From assembly GCA_030428695.1 (NCBI GenBank), contig JAUIEM010000521.1, positions 1 through 5,411 on the forward strand: DNA of 5,411 nucleotides, given 5' to 3'. Made by a program: the position numbers and the translations under genes. The DNA comes from a bacterium (GTDB taxonomy: Bacteria; Planctomycetota; J058; JAJDCP01). Below are positions 1 to 5,411 of the stretch, in pieces. The notes beneath the pieces are model-generated. The model was not told where the DNA came from. It saw nothing but the letters and a program-made list of their open reading frames with translations, and made no database searches. Position 1 is the stretch's first letter, and every line of letters starts with the position of its first letter.

Positions 1-294
1 GTCAACGTGCATCCGGCCGAGGTCGAGGCGGCGCTGCGGGAGCATCCCGCGGTCGCGGACGCCGCGGTCTTCGGCGTGCCCGATCCGGAGTGGGGCGAGC
101 GCGTGTGCGCGGCCCTCGAGCTCGCCGCCGGGCGGACCGACGGGCTGGAGGCGGAGCTGTGGGACTTCCTGCGCGGGCGGCTGGCGGGGGCGAAGCGGCC
201 GAAGACGCTGGTCTTCCCTCCCGCGCTGCCGCGCCGCGCCAATGGCAAGCTCGACCGCGCGGGGCTGCGCGCCCTGGTGGAGGTGACGGCATGA
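1..294 (+). CDS. Adenylate-forming acyl/aminoacyl-activating enzyme, C-terminal fragment (5' truncated by window)
   Basis: This is the last 97 residues of an ANL-superfamily (AMP-binding) enzyme, open from base 1 to the TGA at 292-294. ANL enzymes activate a carboxylic acid as its acyl-AMP and usually pass it to CoA or a carrier-protein thiol. The fragment is the mobile C-terminal subdomain. It opens with VNVHPAEVEAAL (A8-type hinge region), then AVFGVPDPEWGERV, and ends with LPRRANGKLDR. Lys83 of the fragment (codon 247-249) sits where the family's catalytic A10 lysine lies in the P-x-x-x-x-GK signature. The protein ends about 12 residues after this motif with no carrier domain behind it, so it is either a stand-alone ligase or the end of a larger protein whose carrier lies elsewhere. 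The stop overlaps the next start (ATGA), implying co-translation and possibly loading of the carrier domain encoded next. Substrate cannot be inferred because the pocket lies outside the window. The family call is firm, the exact class is not. Confidence 0.9.
   Translation, partial: VNVHPAEVEAALREHPAVADAAVFGVPDPEWGERVCAALELAAGRTDGLEAELWDFLRGRLAGAKRPKTLVFPPALPRRANGKLDRAGLRALVEVTA
279..284 (+). promoter_or_regulatory. Ribosome binding site deciding the FkbH-carrier start
   Basis: The sequence ggaggt lies 6 nt before the ATG at 291, inside the end of the adenylating-enzyme gene. The 291 frame is open upstream to about position 90. However, the upstream part would read as an Arg/Ala-rich shadow of the previous gene, and protein homology to FkbH N-termini (IAATFTAEPL) begins right after 291. 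This site therefore fixes the start. Confidence 0.75.
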
Positions 295-2306
295 TCGCGA
301 TCGCGGCGACCTTTACGGCCGAGCCCCTGGCGGGGCCGCTACAGGCCTGGCTGCAGGCGGCCGGCTACGAGGAAGAGCTGGCCTTCGCGCCCTACGGCCA
401 GCTCTTCCAGCAGCTCGCCGCCCCCGGGAGCGTGCTGCGCACGGCGTCGATGCGGATCGTCCTCCTGCGCAGCGAGGACTGGCTGCGCCAGGCGGGCGCG
501 GAGGAGGCTCCGGCGCGCGCGGCGCTCCTGCGGCGGGCGGCGGAGGATCTGTGCGCCGGCCTGCGCGGCGCCCGGGACGGGAAGCCCTGGCTGGTGTGCC
601 TGCTGCCGCCGTCGCCGGATGCCGCGGCCGAGGCGCGCGCGGTCGAGGTCGGGCTGGCGACGGAGCTCGCGGGGGAGAGCGGGGTCACGCTGCTGCCCGC
701 GGCGGAGCTGCTCGCGCGCTATCCCTGCCGCGCGGTGCACGATCCCCACGCCGACTTCCTCGGCCACGTGCCCTACACCCCGGAGCTCTTCGCCGCCCTC
801 GCCGCCTCGCTGACGCGCACCCTGTACGGGCTGCGGGCGCGGCCGAAGAAGGTGATCGTCGTCGACTGTGACCACACCCTCTGGCACGGGGTCGTCGGCG
901 AGGACGGGCCGACGGGCATCGTCGTCACCCCGCCCCACGCCGCGCTCCAGCGCTTCCTGCAGGAGAAGATGGCGCAGGGCTTCGTGCTCGCGATCGCGAG
1001 CCGCAACGACGAGCCGGTGGTGTGGGAAGCCTTCGCGCGCTGTGAAGGCATGCTCCTCGGCCGCGAGGACTTCGTCGCCTGGCGCATCGACTGGCAGCCG
1101 AAGTCGCAGAACCTGCGCGCGATCGCAGAGGAGCTCGCGGTCGGCCTCGACAGCCTCGTGTTCATCGACGACGACCCGGTGCAGTGCGCCGAGGTGCGGG
1201 CCCGCTGTCCGGAGGTGCTGACGATCCCCTTCCGTGCGGACGCCGAGGTCGCGGACTTCCTCGCCCACGTCTGGGCCTTCGACCGGCGCGGGACGACCGC
1301 CGAAGACCGCCAGCGCACGCGGATGTACCTTGATGAGCGCGAGCGCCGGGAGGCCCGCCGGGGCCTGCAGCTGCGCGACTTCGTCGCCGGCCTCGAGCTC
1401 GAGGTCGGCTTCGAGCCGGTCGGGGCGGGGAACGTAGAGCGGGTCGTGCAGCTCCTGCGGCGCACCAACCAGTTCAACCTGCGGCCCCGGCGCTTCGACC
1501 GCGCGGGGCTGGAGCAGTGGCTGGCGGAGGCCTCGAGCTGCGGGTTCGCGGTGCGGGTGCGCGACCGCTTCGGGGACTACGGCCTGGTCGGGGTGATACT
1601 AGCGCGCGAGCTTCCCGATGCCCTCGCCGTCGAGGTCTTCCTGCTCAGCTGCCGGGTGCTCGGCCGCGGGGTCGAGCACCGCATGCTCGCCTGGCTCGGC
1701 GCGCGGGCGACCGGTCCCGTGCGGCTGCCCTGCGAGCGCACGGAGCGCAACCGGCCCGCCCAGCAGTTCTTCGCCCGGTTCGCCGAGCACCCCGACGCGG
1801 ACGTCGCCATCATCCCCGCCGCCGTCGCCGCCGCCGCGCGTTTCGACCCGGACGCGGAGGAGGCGGGGGAAGCGGGGGAAGCAGGGGAAGCGGAGAAAGC
1901 GGAGGAAGCGGGGGAAGGCCCGGCCGCGCATTCGACCTCCGCCGACCGCTCCGAGCGCCTGTGCCGTTTCGCGGAGTTGCGCACCGGGCAGGCCATCCTC
2001 GCCTGGCTACGCGAGACCTCCGGGAGCGCGGGCGGACCCGCCCCGGTAGCCTACCGGGACGCGGTCGAGGCGACGGTGGCGGGCATCGTCGCCGGCCTGC
2101 TCGAGCGCGATCAGGTCCCCGCCGCGGAGAGCTTCTACGCCCTCGGTGGCGGCTCGCTGCTCGGCCTGCAGGCCCTGGCCGCGATCGCGACCGAGCTCGG
2201 CGTCGAGCTGCCGATCGACGTGCTGTTCGCCGACACCTGCTCGGTCGCCTCCCTCGCGGACGCCGTCCGGGCCGCCTCCCCCGCAGCCACAGGAGAGTCC
2301 GGATGA
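291..2306 (+). CDS. FkbH-like HAD-IIIC glyceryl transferase/phosphatase fused to a C-terminal acyl/peptidyl carrier domain
   Basis: This 671-residue protein is a FkbH-type enzyme with its own carrier domain. Known FkbH proteins take the glyceryl group of 1,3-bisphosphoglycerate, dephosphorylate it and place it on a carrier-protein thiol, feeding methoxymalonyl, tetronate or D-lactyl units. Residues 1-180 match the FkbH N-terminal region (IAATFTAEPL, APYGQLFQQL). The HAD core follows: motif I DCDHTLW (192-198, Asp192 nucleophile, Asp194 acid/base), motif II around S237-R-N, Lys271, and FIDDDP (291-296). The GNAT-like half has RTNQFNL (391-397), FGDYGLVG (427-434) and SCRVLGRGVE (453-462). Its Cys454 is conserved in the family and is a candidate acyl-enzyme residue. 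A repetitive Ala/Gly/Glu linker (about 522-543) leads to a helical stretch and a carrier domain (about 585-665) with FYALGGGSLLGLQ, Ser622 being the phosphopantetheine site. Both flanking genes overlap by 4 nt. Oddities are His in motif I where Asn is usual, and Gly rather than Asp/His before Ser622. Family call is firm; the glyceryl substrate is inferred. Confidence 0.93.
   Translation: MIAIAATFTAEPLAGPLQAWLQAAGYEEELAFAPYGQLFQQLAAPGSVLRTASMRIVLLRSEDWLRQAGAEEAPARAALLRRAAEDLCAGLRGARDGKPWLVCLLPPSPDAAAEARAVEVGLATELAGESGVTLLPAAELLARYPCRAVHDPHADFLGHVPYTPELFAALAASLTRTLYGLRARPKKVIVVDCDHTLWHGVVGEDGPTGIVVTPPHAALQRFLQEKMAQGFVLAIASRNDEPVVWEAFARCEGMLLGREDFVAWRIDWQPKSQNLRAIAEELAVGLDSLVFIDDDPVQCAEVRARCPEVLTIPFRADAEVADFLAHVWAFDRRGTTAEDRQRTRMYLDERERREARRGLQLRDFVAGLELEVGFEPVGAGNVERVVQLLRRTNQFNLRPRRFDRAGLEQWLAEASSCGFAVRVRDRFGDYGLVGVILARELPDALAVEVFLLSCRVLGRGVEHRMLAWLGARATGPVRLPCERTERNRPAQQFFARFAEHPDADVAIIPAAVAAAARFDPDAEEAGEAGEAGEAEKAEEAGEGPAAHSTSADRSERLCRFAELRTGQAILAWLRETSGSAGGPAPVAYRDAVEATVAGIVAGLLERDQVPAAESFYALGGGSLLGLQALAAIATELGVELPIDVLFADTCSVASLADAVRAASPAATGESG
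1854..1916 (+). repeat. Seven tandem 9-bp units (minisatellite) encoding an Ala-Gly/Glu-Glu linker
   Basis: Seven in-frame 9-nt units run head to tail, with consensus gcg-ggg-gaa and variants gcg-gag-gag, gca-ggg-gaa, gcg-gag-aaa and gcg-gag-gaa. They encode A-E-E, three A-G-E, A-E-K, A-E-E and A-G-E (residues 522-542 of the FkbH-carrier protein). The unit length is a multiple of three, so copy-number change would lengthen or shorten the linker without a frameshift. The tract is far richer in purines on the + strand than the surrounding gene. It lies between the GNAT-like half and the carrier domain, so its likely role is a flexible, acidic tether letting the carrier reach the active site. 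Confidence 0.9.
2291..2295 (+). promoter_or_regulatory. Ribosome binding site deciding the methyltransferase start
   Basis: The sequence aggag lies 7 nt before the ATG at 2303, within the last codons of the FkbH-carrier gene. The methyltransferase frame is open far upstream (to about 1517), but that extension is an Arg/Pro/Gly-rich shadow of the carrier gene. This site and the ATGA overlap set the start at 2303. Confidence 0.8.
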
Positions 2307-3316
2307 GCGCCCACGACCGGGTCCGCGCGATGCTCTGGAGCTTCCGCCAGTCCTGCCTCGCCGCCGCCGCCGTCGAGGTCGGCCTGATCGCGCGGCTCGC
2401 GGAGGGCCCGGCGGACGAGGCCGCGCTCGCCGCCGAGCTCGAGCTCTTGCCGCGGCCGCTGTTCCGCTTCCTGCGCGCCCTGCGTGCTCTCGGCATGGTG
2501 GAGGAGGAAGACGGACGCTACCGCCTGCGCGACGACGGCCACGCCCTCGCCGGCCTCGCCCCTTTCGCCCACCTGATCGGCGCGGAGTACCTGCCGGCCT
2601 GGACCCGCCTGAGCCACAGCCTGCGGAAGCCCGGCACCGCCTTCGAGGAGGTGTTCGGGATGCCGGTCTGGCAGCACCGCGAGGAGCACCCGGACCTCAA
2701 CGAGTCGCTGAACCGGACGATGCTCGCCTATCAGGAGAGCCAGGTCGACGCGATCCTCGCCACCTGCGACTTCACGGACAGCCGGCTGCTGGTCGACGTC
2801 GGCGGCAGCTACGGCCGGCTGGTGCTCGGCATCCTCGGTCGCTACCCGGCGCTGCGCGCGGTGCTCTTCGACCAGCCCCACGTCGTCCCCGGCATGGGGG
2901 AGCGCATCGCCGCCGCGGGCATGCAGGAGCGCTGCACGCCGCGGGGTGGCGACTTCTTCGCCGAAGTCCCCGGCGGCGGCGACACCTACCTGCTCAAGCA
3001 CATCCTGCACAACTGGGGGGACGCCGACGCGACCGCCATCCTGCGCACGGTCCGGGCCGCGATGGGGGACGGCGGCCGGCTGGTGATCGTCGAGAACATC
3101 ATCAGCGACCCCGCCGCCGGCTGGACCACCGACGGCCACTGGAACGACTTCGCCCTCGACCTGCACATGATGGCGGTGCTCGGCGGCGAGGTGCGCAGCC
3201 TGGACCAGTACGACGCCCTGTTCGCCGCCGCCGGCTTCGCGCGCACCGCGACGCGGTCGGCGCAGGGCCTGGTCGACATCATCGAGGCCGCCCCGACGGA
3301 GCGTCCCGATGCCTGA
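2303..3316 (+). CDS. SAM-dependent O-methyltransferase, COMT/CrtF-like (methyltransferase family 2)
   Basis: This 337-residue protein has the usual length and two-domain layout of the O-methyltransferase family that includes plant COMT and many antibiotic-tailoring enzymes; it is expected to be a cytosolic dimer. An N-terminal winged-helix dimerisation domain (about residues 10-85) includes LFRFLRALRALGMVEEEDGRY. The Rossmann domain shows SAM motif I DVGGSYG (165-171), FDQPHVV (189-195), GGDFF (215-219) and LLKHILHNWGDAD (230-242). His236 matches the catalytic general base of the family's HDW motif, here HNW, and Glu264 in VIVEN matches one of its supporting acids. The C-terminus has DLHMMAVLGGEVRSLDQYDALFAAAGF-type helices (pieces of this stretch), typical of the family. 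The gene overlaps the FkbH-carrier gene by 4 nt and the acyltransferase gene by 8 nt. It is not the smaller FkbG-type methyltransferase usually paired with FkbH, so it may act on the three-carbon unit or on another hydroxyl of the product. Family firm, substrate unknown. Confidence 0.93.
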   Translation: MSAHDRVRAMLWSFRQSCLAAAAVEVGLIARLAEGPADEAALAAELELLPRPLFRFLRALRALGMVEEEDGRYRLRDDGHALAGLAPFAHLIGAEYLPAWTRLSHSLRKPGTAFEEVFGMPVWQHREEHPDLNESLNRTMLAYQESQVDAILATCDFTDSRLLVDVGGSYGRLVLGILGRYPALRAVLFDQPHVVPGMGERIAAAGMQERCTPRGGDFFAEVPGGGDTYLLKHILHNWGDADATAILRTVRAAMGDGGRLVIVENIISDPAAGWTTDGHWNDFALDLHMMAVLGGEVRSLDQYDALFAAAGFARTATRSAQGLVDIIEAAPTERPDA

Positions 3317-4550
3317 GCATCCCCGCCGCCCCCTCGACACGGTCGAGCGCTTCTGGTTCGTGCGCGGCGCCGAAGGCGGCGGCCGCTGCATCGGCATCCT
3401 GCGCCTCGAGGGGAAGCTCGACCTCGCGCGGGCCGAGGCCGCCGTCCGCGCGCTGTGCGTCCGCCATCCCGTGCTCGGGGTGTGCATCGAGGGGGAAGAG
3501 GAGCCGTGCTTCGCGCCGGCGCGCTTCCCCCCGCCCCTGACCGTCGAGCCCGGCCGCACCTGGCAGGAGGTCGTCCGGGAAGAGCTCGCGCGCGGCTTCC
3601 CGACCGCGACCGGTCCCCTGTGGCGCCTGCGCGTGGTGCTCGCCGAGGATGAGCCCCACAGCGCCGTGCTCGCCGCCCACCACAGCATCCTCGACGGCCA
3701 CTCGCAGCTGCGCCTGCTCGAGGACTTCGCCCGCCTGTGCCGGCGCCCGACGAGCCCCACCGTGCCCCCCGGGCCGCCCCTGAGCAGCCTGCTCGGCCTG
3801 ACGCCGCCGAAGCACCCGCATCCGGGCTTCCGGGCGCGCCGCATCTTCCCGATCGAGGGCCAGGCGCCGCCGGAGGAGCGGACGACCCGCTTCCTGGTCG
3901 AGGACCTCCCGGCCGCGCTGGTCACGCGCCTGTCCGCCCGCATCCGCCGCGAACGGACCACCGAGCACGCGACCCTCAGCCTGGCTGCGGTCGCGGCCGC
4001 CCACGCCCTGTGCGGCCCGATCGAGGACTTCCAGCTGATCTCCCCCCTGTGCCTGCGCGCCCTGTGCCGCCCGCCGGTCGGGCCGGAGACCATCGGCTGC
4101 TACGCGAGCGGCCTGATGCTCGGGCTCAGCATGCACAGCCCGGAGGACTTCTGGACCCAGGTCCGCGCCCACCACCGCCAGCTGCTGATGGCGATCGGCG
4201 GCCAGCGCTGGCGGCACGCCCCCCTCGACAGCCCGGAGGCCCTGCGCGCGGCCCGGGCGAAGGTGCGCGCCGCCGCCCGCGACGAGACGCGGCAGGGAAG
4301 GCTCGCCGACCTGGTCGTGTCGAGCGCCGGCGACGTCGCGCCGGACCTGTGCGCCGGGGAGCTGCGCGCGGTCGGCTACTACGAGGTCGCCAGCCAGCAC
4401 AGCTCCGGCCACTGCTTCGCCCTCTGGCCGCACGGCTGCGGCCCGCGGCTGTGCCTGACCCTGGGCTGGGTCGAGCCGGTCACGAGCGAGGCGTCCGCCC
4501 GGCGCTTCTTTGCGGAGCTGCGCGCCACCCTCGAGCGCGTCTGCGCTTGA
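3309..4550 (+). CDS. PapA-like acyltransferase of the condensation-domain superfamily
   Basis: This stand-alone 413-residue protein has the size of PapA-type acyltransferases, relatives of peptide-synthetase condensation domains that join an acyl group from a carrier or CoA thioester to an alcohol or amine. The N-terminus has the family layout: LDTVERFWFV, then LEGKLDLARAEAAVRALC and RHPVLGVCIEG. The active-site motif HHSILDG lies at residues 124-130, with His125 as the catalytic base and Asp129 as its structural partner, both intact. The second half has SPLCLRALCRP (245-255), ADLVVSSAGDV (333-343, where PapA proteins often read VSNLG) and a final strand-helix TLGWVEPVTSEASARRFFAE (pieces). 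No carrier, adenylation or thioesterase domain is attached. The start ATG overlaps the methyltransferase stop by 8 nt, with ggag (3298-3301) 7 nt upstream. It may release or cap the carrier-bound product of the neighbouring gene. A stand-alone condensation enzyme forming an amide is an alternative. Fold firm; reaction and substrates inferred. Confidence 0.87.
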   Translation: MPEHPRRPLDTVERFWFVRGAEGGGRCIGILRLEGKLDLARAEAAVRALCVRHPVLGVCIEGEEEPCFAPARFPPPLTVEPGRTWQEVVREELARGFPTATGPLWRLRVVLAEDEPHSAVLAAHHSILDGHSQLRLLEDFARLCRRPTSPTVPPGPPLSSLLGLTPPKHPHPGFRARRIFPIEGQAPPEERTTRFLVEDLPAALVTRLSARIRRERTTEHATLSLAAVAAAHALCGPIEDFQLISPLCLRALCRPPVGPETIGCYASGLMLGLSMHSPEDFWTQVRAHHRQLLMAIGGQRWRHAPLDSPEALRAARAKVRAAARDETRQGRLADLVVSSAGDVAPDLCAGELRAVGYYEVASQHSSGHCFALWPHGCGPRLCLTLGWVEPVTSEASARRFFAELRATLERVCA

Positions 4551-4551
4551 G
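4530..4551 (+). terminator. Hairpin over the stop codon, possible U-less terminator of the + operon
   Basis: The arm ctcgagcgc and the arm gcgcttgag form a 9-bp stem (8 Watson-Crick pairs plus one G-U) around a gtct loop. The stop codon TGA (4548-4550) lies within the second arm. No T-run follows on either strand, so this is not a classical intrinsic terminator. The wobble pair is tolerated only in the + strand RNA; on the minus strand it becomes a C-A mismatch, which favours a role for the + operon. It sits exactly at the 9-nt junction between two convergent genes. Confidence 0.4.
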
Positions 4552-4559
4552 GTCCGCGT

Positions 4560-5363
4560 TCAGTCTCCCCACAACACGCGCCGCGCGTTCCCGTACAGGT
4601 AGGCGTCCCGCGCCTCGTCGGGCAGGCCGAGGGCGCGCACCTCGGGGATGCAGCGCTCCAGGGTCAGGAAGGGGAAGTCGGTCGCGAACATCACCTTGTC
4701 GCGGCCGCGCTTGCGCATGAAGGCGAGCAGCTCGTCGGGCAGGTAGCGCGGCGCGTAGGCCGAGGTCATCAGGTACAGCTTCGGGTACTTCAGCATCAGC
4801 CGGATCGCGACGTTCCACCAGGGGTCCGCGCCGTTCGCCATGATGATGGAGAGCTCCGGGAAGAACAGGCAGACGTCGTCGAGGTGCATCGGGTCCTGGC
4901 AGCGCCCGGGCAGCGGCGGCCCGGGGATGCCGGTGTTCAGCGAGATCGGCAGGCCGAGGCGCACGCAGCGGGCGTAGAGCGGGTAGTACACCCGGTCGTC
5001 GGGGGGCAGGCCGAGCACGCAGGGGATCGCCCGCGCCAGCACCACCGGCAGGCTCCCGGCAAGCGCCTCGAGCTCGGCGAGGATCGGCAGGCCGCGGCGC
5101 GGATCGACGAGGACCGAGAGGGCGAAGCGCTCCGGGTGGTCCTCGGCGAAGGCGATGACGTGTTTGTCGGGTCTTCCGGCCTCGACGGTCAACACCGCCC
5201 GCTCGACGCCGAGGGCGTCCATCGAGGCGAGCATCTCCGCCTGGCTGTAGGGCCGGAAGATCTCCTCGAAGGGCCGCTTGAACAGGTCGCGGGCGACGGC
5301 GATCTGCCAGGGTTCGGGGTCCGGGGGCATGCCGACGTTGGCCCAGGCGTCGATCGCGCGCAT
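4560..5363 (-). CDS. Amidohydrolase-2-fold (TIM-barrel) protein lacking the usual metal ligands
   Basis: This 267-residue protein has the look of the amidohydrolase-2 family (ACMSD, resorcylate decarboxylase and lactonase relatives). It shows an N-terminal IDAW strand, a MDALGVERAVLTVEAG segment (48-63), FAEDHPERFALSVLVDP (72-88), LGLPISLNTG (136-145), FPELSIIMANGADPWW (168-183), a DKVMFATDFPF strand (222-232) and a closing YGNARRVLWGD. In the family, the first strand carries HxH and the LNTG and MANG positions carry His, together binding a metal. Here they are Trp7/Asn9, Asn143 and Asn177. Only the late Asp (Asp229 in ATDFP) remains. The frame is intact and the replacements are consistent, so this reads as a derived non-metal enzyme or binding protein, not decay. 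It starts at the ATG with a strong upstream binding site; a GTG at 5402 would add 13 Pro-rich residues. It converges on the acyltransferase gene 9 nt away, so it belongs to another transcript entering from the right. Fold likely, function unknown. Confidence 0.85.
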   Translation of the reverse strand: MRAIDAWANVGMPPDPEPWQIAVARDLFKRPFEEIFRPYSQAEMLASMDALGVERAVLTVEAGRPDKHVIAFAEDHPERFALSVLVDPRRGLPILAELEALAGSLPVVLARAIPCVLGLPPDDRVYYPLYARCVRLGLPISLNTGIPGPPLPGRCQDPMHLDDVCLFFPELSIIMANGADPWWNVAIRLMLKYPKLYLMTSAYAPRYLPDELLAFMRKRGRDKVMFATDFPFLTLERCIPEVRALGLPDEARDAYLYGNARRVLWGD

Positions 5364-5411
5364 CGGGGGCTCCTGTGGTGGGGGGGGGAACCAGCGTCCC
5401 ACGTCGGGGCG
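5364..5411 (-). other. Leader of the amidohydrolase-like gene with a 9-bp G:C homopolymer
   Basis: These 48 nt hold the ribosome binding site and a run of nine G (5380-5388 on +, nine C on the sense strand) ending 17 nt before the ATG. No promoter boxes are recognisable in so short a stretch. The frame stays open to the edge, so a longer protein or a preceding gene in the same transcript cannot be excluded. Confidence 0.5.
5370..5374 (-). promoter_or_regulatory. Ribosome binding site deciding the amidohydrolase-like start
   Basis: On the minus strand aggag lies 6 nt before the ATG at 5363. The frame is also open upstream to the window edge, with a GTG at 5402, but that extension is Pro-rich and unlike the family, whose N-terminus begins right at the IDAW strand. 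This site supports 5363. Confidence 0.8.

Noticed and set aside
90..290. Extension of the FkbH-carrier frame upstream of 291
   Set aside because: It reads as an Arg/Ala-rich shadow of the adenylating enzyme, while the family N-terminus begins at 291 behind ggaggt.
339..1268. Minus-strand open frame of 309 codons opposite the FkbH core
   Set aside because: Arg/His/Gln-rich shadow of a gene with intact HAD motifs; no ribosome binding site or motif of its own seen.
1854..1916. CRISPR-like or regulatory repeat array
   Set aside because: Units are 9 nt with no spacers, lie in frame in a gene, and encode a regular linker, so this is a coding minisatellite.
2042..2058. Perfect inverted repeat cccggtag-c-ctaccggg within the FkbH-carrier gene
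   Set aside because: It lies in coding sequence just before the carrier domain, with a 3-nt loop at best. Dyads of this size are expected by chance in a GC-rich window of this length.
1517..2302. Upstream extension of the methyltransferase frame as a fused N-terminal domain
   Set aside because: The extension is Arg/Pro/Gly-rich and out of frame over the carrier domain. The aggag site and ATGA overlap place the true start at 2303.
2135..4093. Minus-strand open frame of 652 codons opposite the methyltransferase and acyltransferase genes
   Set aside because: It is antisense to two clear genes, with Arg/Gly/Ala-rich content and no recognisable motif. Long shadow frames are expected at this G+C level.
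3279..4433. Minus-strand open frame of 384 codons opposite the acyltransferase gene
   Set aside because: Its composition follows the codon pattern of the PapA-like gene and it has no family motif.
4560..5363. Amidohydrolase-like gene as a decaying pseudogene
   Set aside because: The frame is intact over 267 residues with a strong ribosome binding site. The missing ligands are consistently His-to-Asn/Trp changes, not random damage.

Overview
This is a GC-rich bacterial window (by eye above 70% G+C, with strong G/C bias at third codon positions). It looks like the edge of a specialised-metabolite (polyketide/peptide-type) gene cluster. The codon bias, ATGA start/stop overlaps and purine-rich ribosome binding sites fit a high-GC proteobacterium or actinobacterium. 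No gene here fixes the taxon, and I do not name one.

Layout. Positions 1-294 (+) hold the C-terminal end of an adenylate-forming (ANL superfamily) acyl/amino-acid-activating enzyme that enters from the left. It overlaps by 4 nt a 671-residue FkbH-like protein (291-2306, +). That protein carries a HAD-IIIC glyceryl-transferase/phosphatase core, a GNAT-like domain, a Glu/Ala/Gly repeat linker and a C-terminal phosphopantetheine carrier domain in one chain. It overlaps by 4 nt a SAM-dependent O-methyltransferase of the plant COMT/CrtF-like class (2303-3316, +). That in turn overlaps by 8 nt a condensation-superfamily (PapA-like) acyltransferase with an intact HHxxxDG motif (3309-4550, +). A 9-nt gap with a hairpin over the stop codon separates this operon from a convergent gene (5363-4560, -). 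The convergent gene encodes a small amidohydrolase-2-fold protein whose usual metal-binding histidines all appear to be replaced.

How the genes may work together (inference). The adenylating enzyme activates an acyl or aminoacyl group. The FkbH-carrier fusion would take a three-carbon unit from 1,3-bisphosphoglycerate and hold it as glyceryl-S-carrier, as known FkbH proteins do. The methyltransferase could methylate a hydroxyl on this unit or on the product. The PapA-like enzyme would move an acyl group from a carrier or CoA thioester to an alcohol or amine. No ketosynthase, thioesterase, FkbI/FkbK-type dehydrogenase, transporter or regulator lies in the window, so neither product nor pathway can be named from it.

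No tRNA, rRNA, CRISPR array, insertion sequence or transposase was seen. The only stretch without a gene is the 48-nt leader at the right edge.
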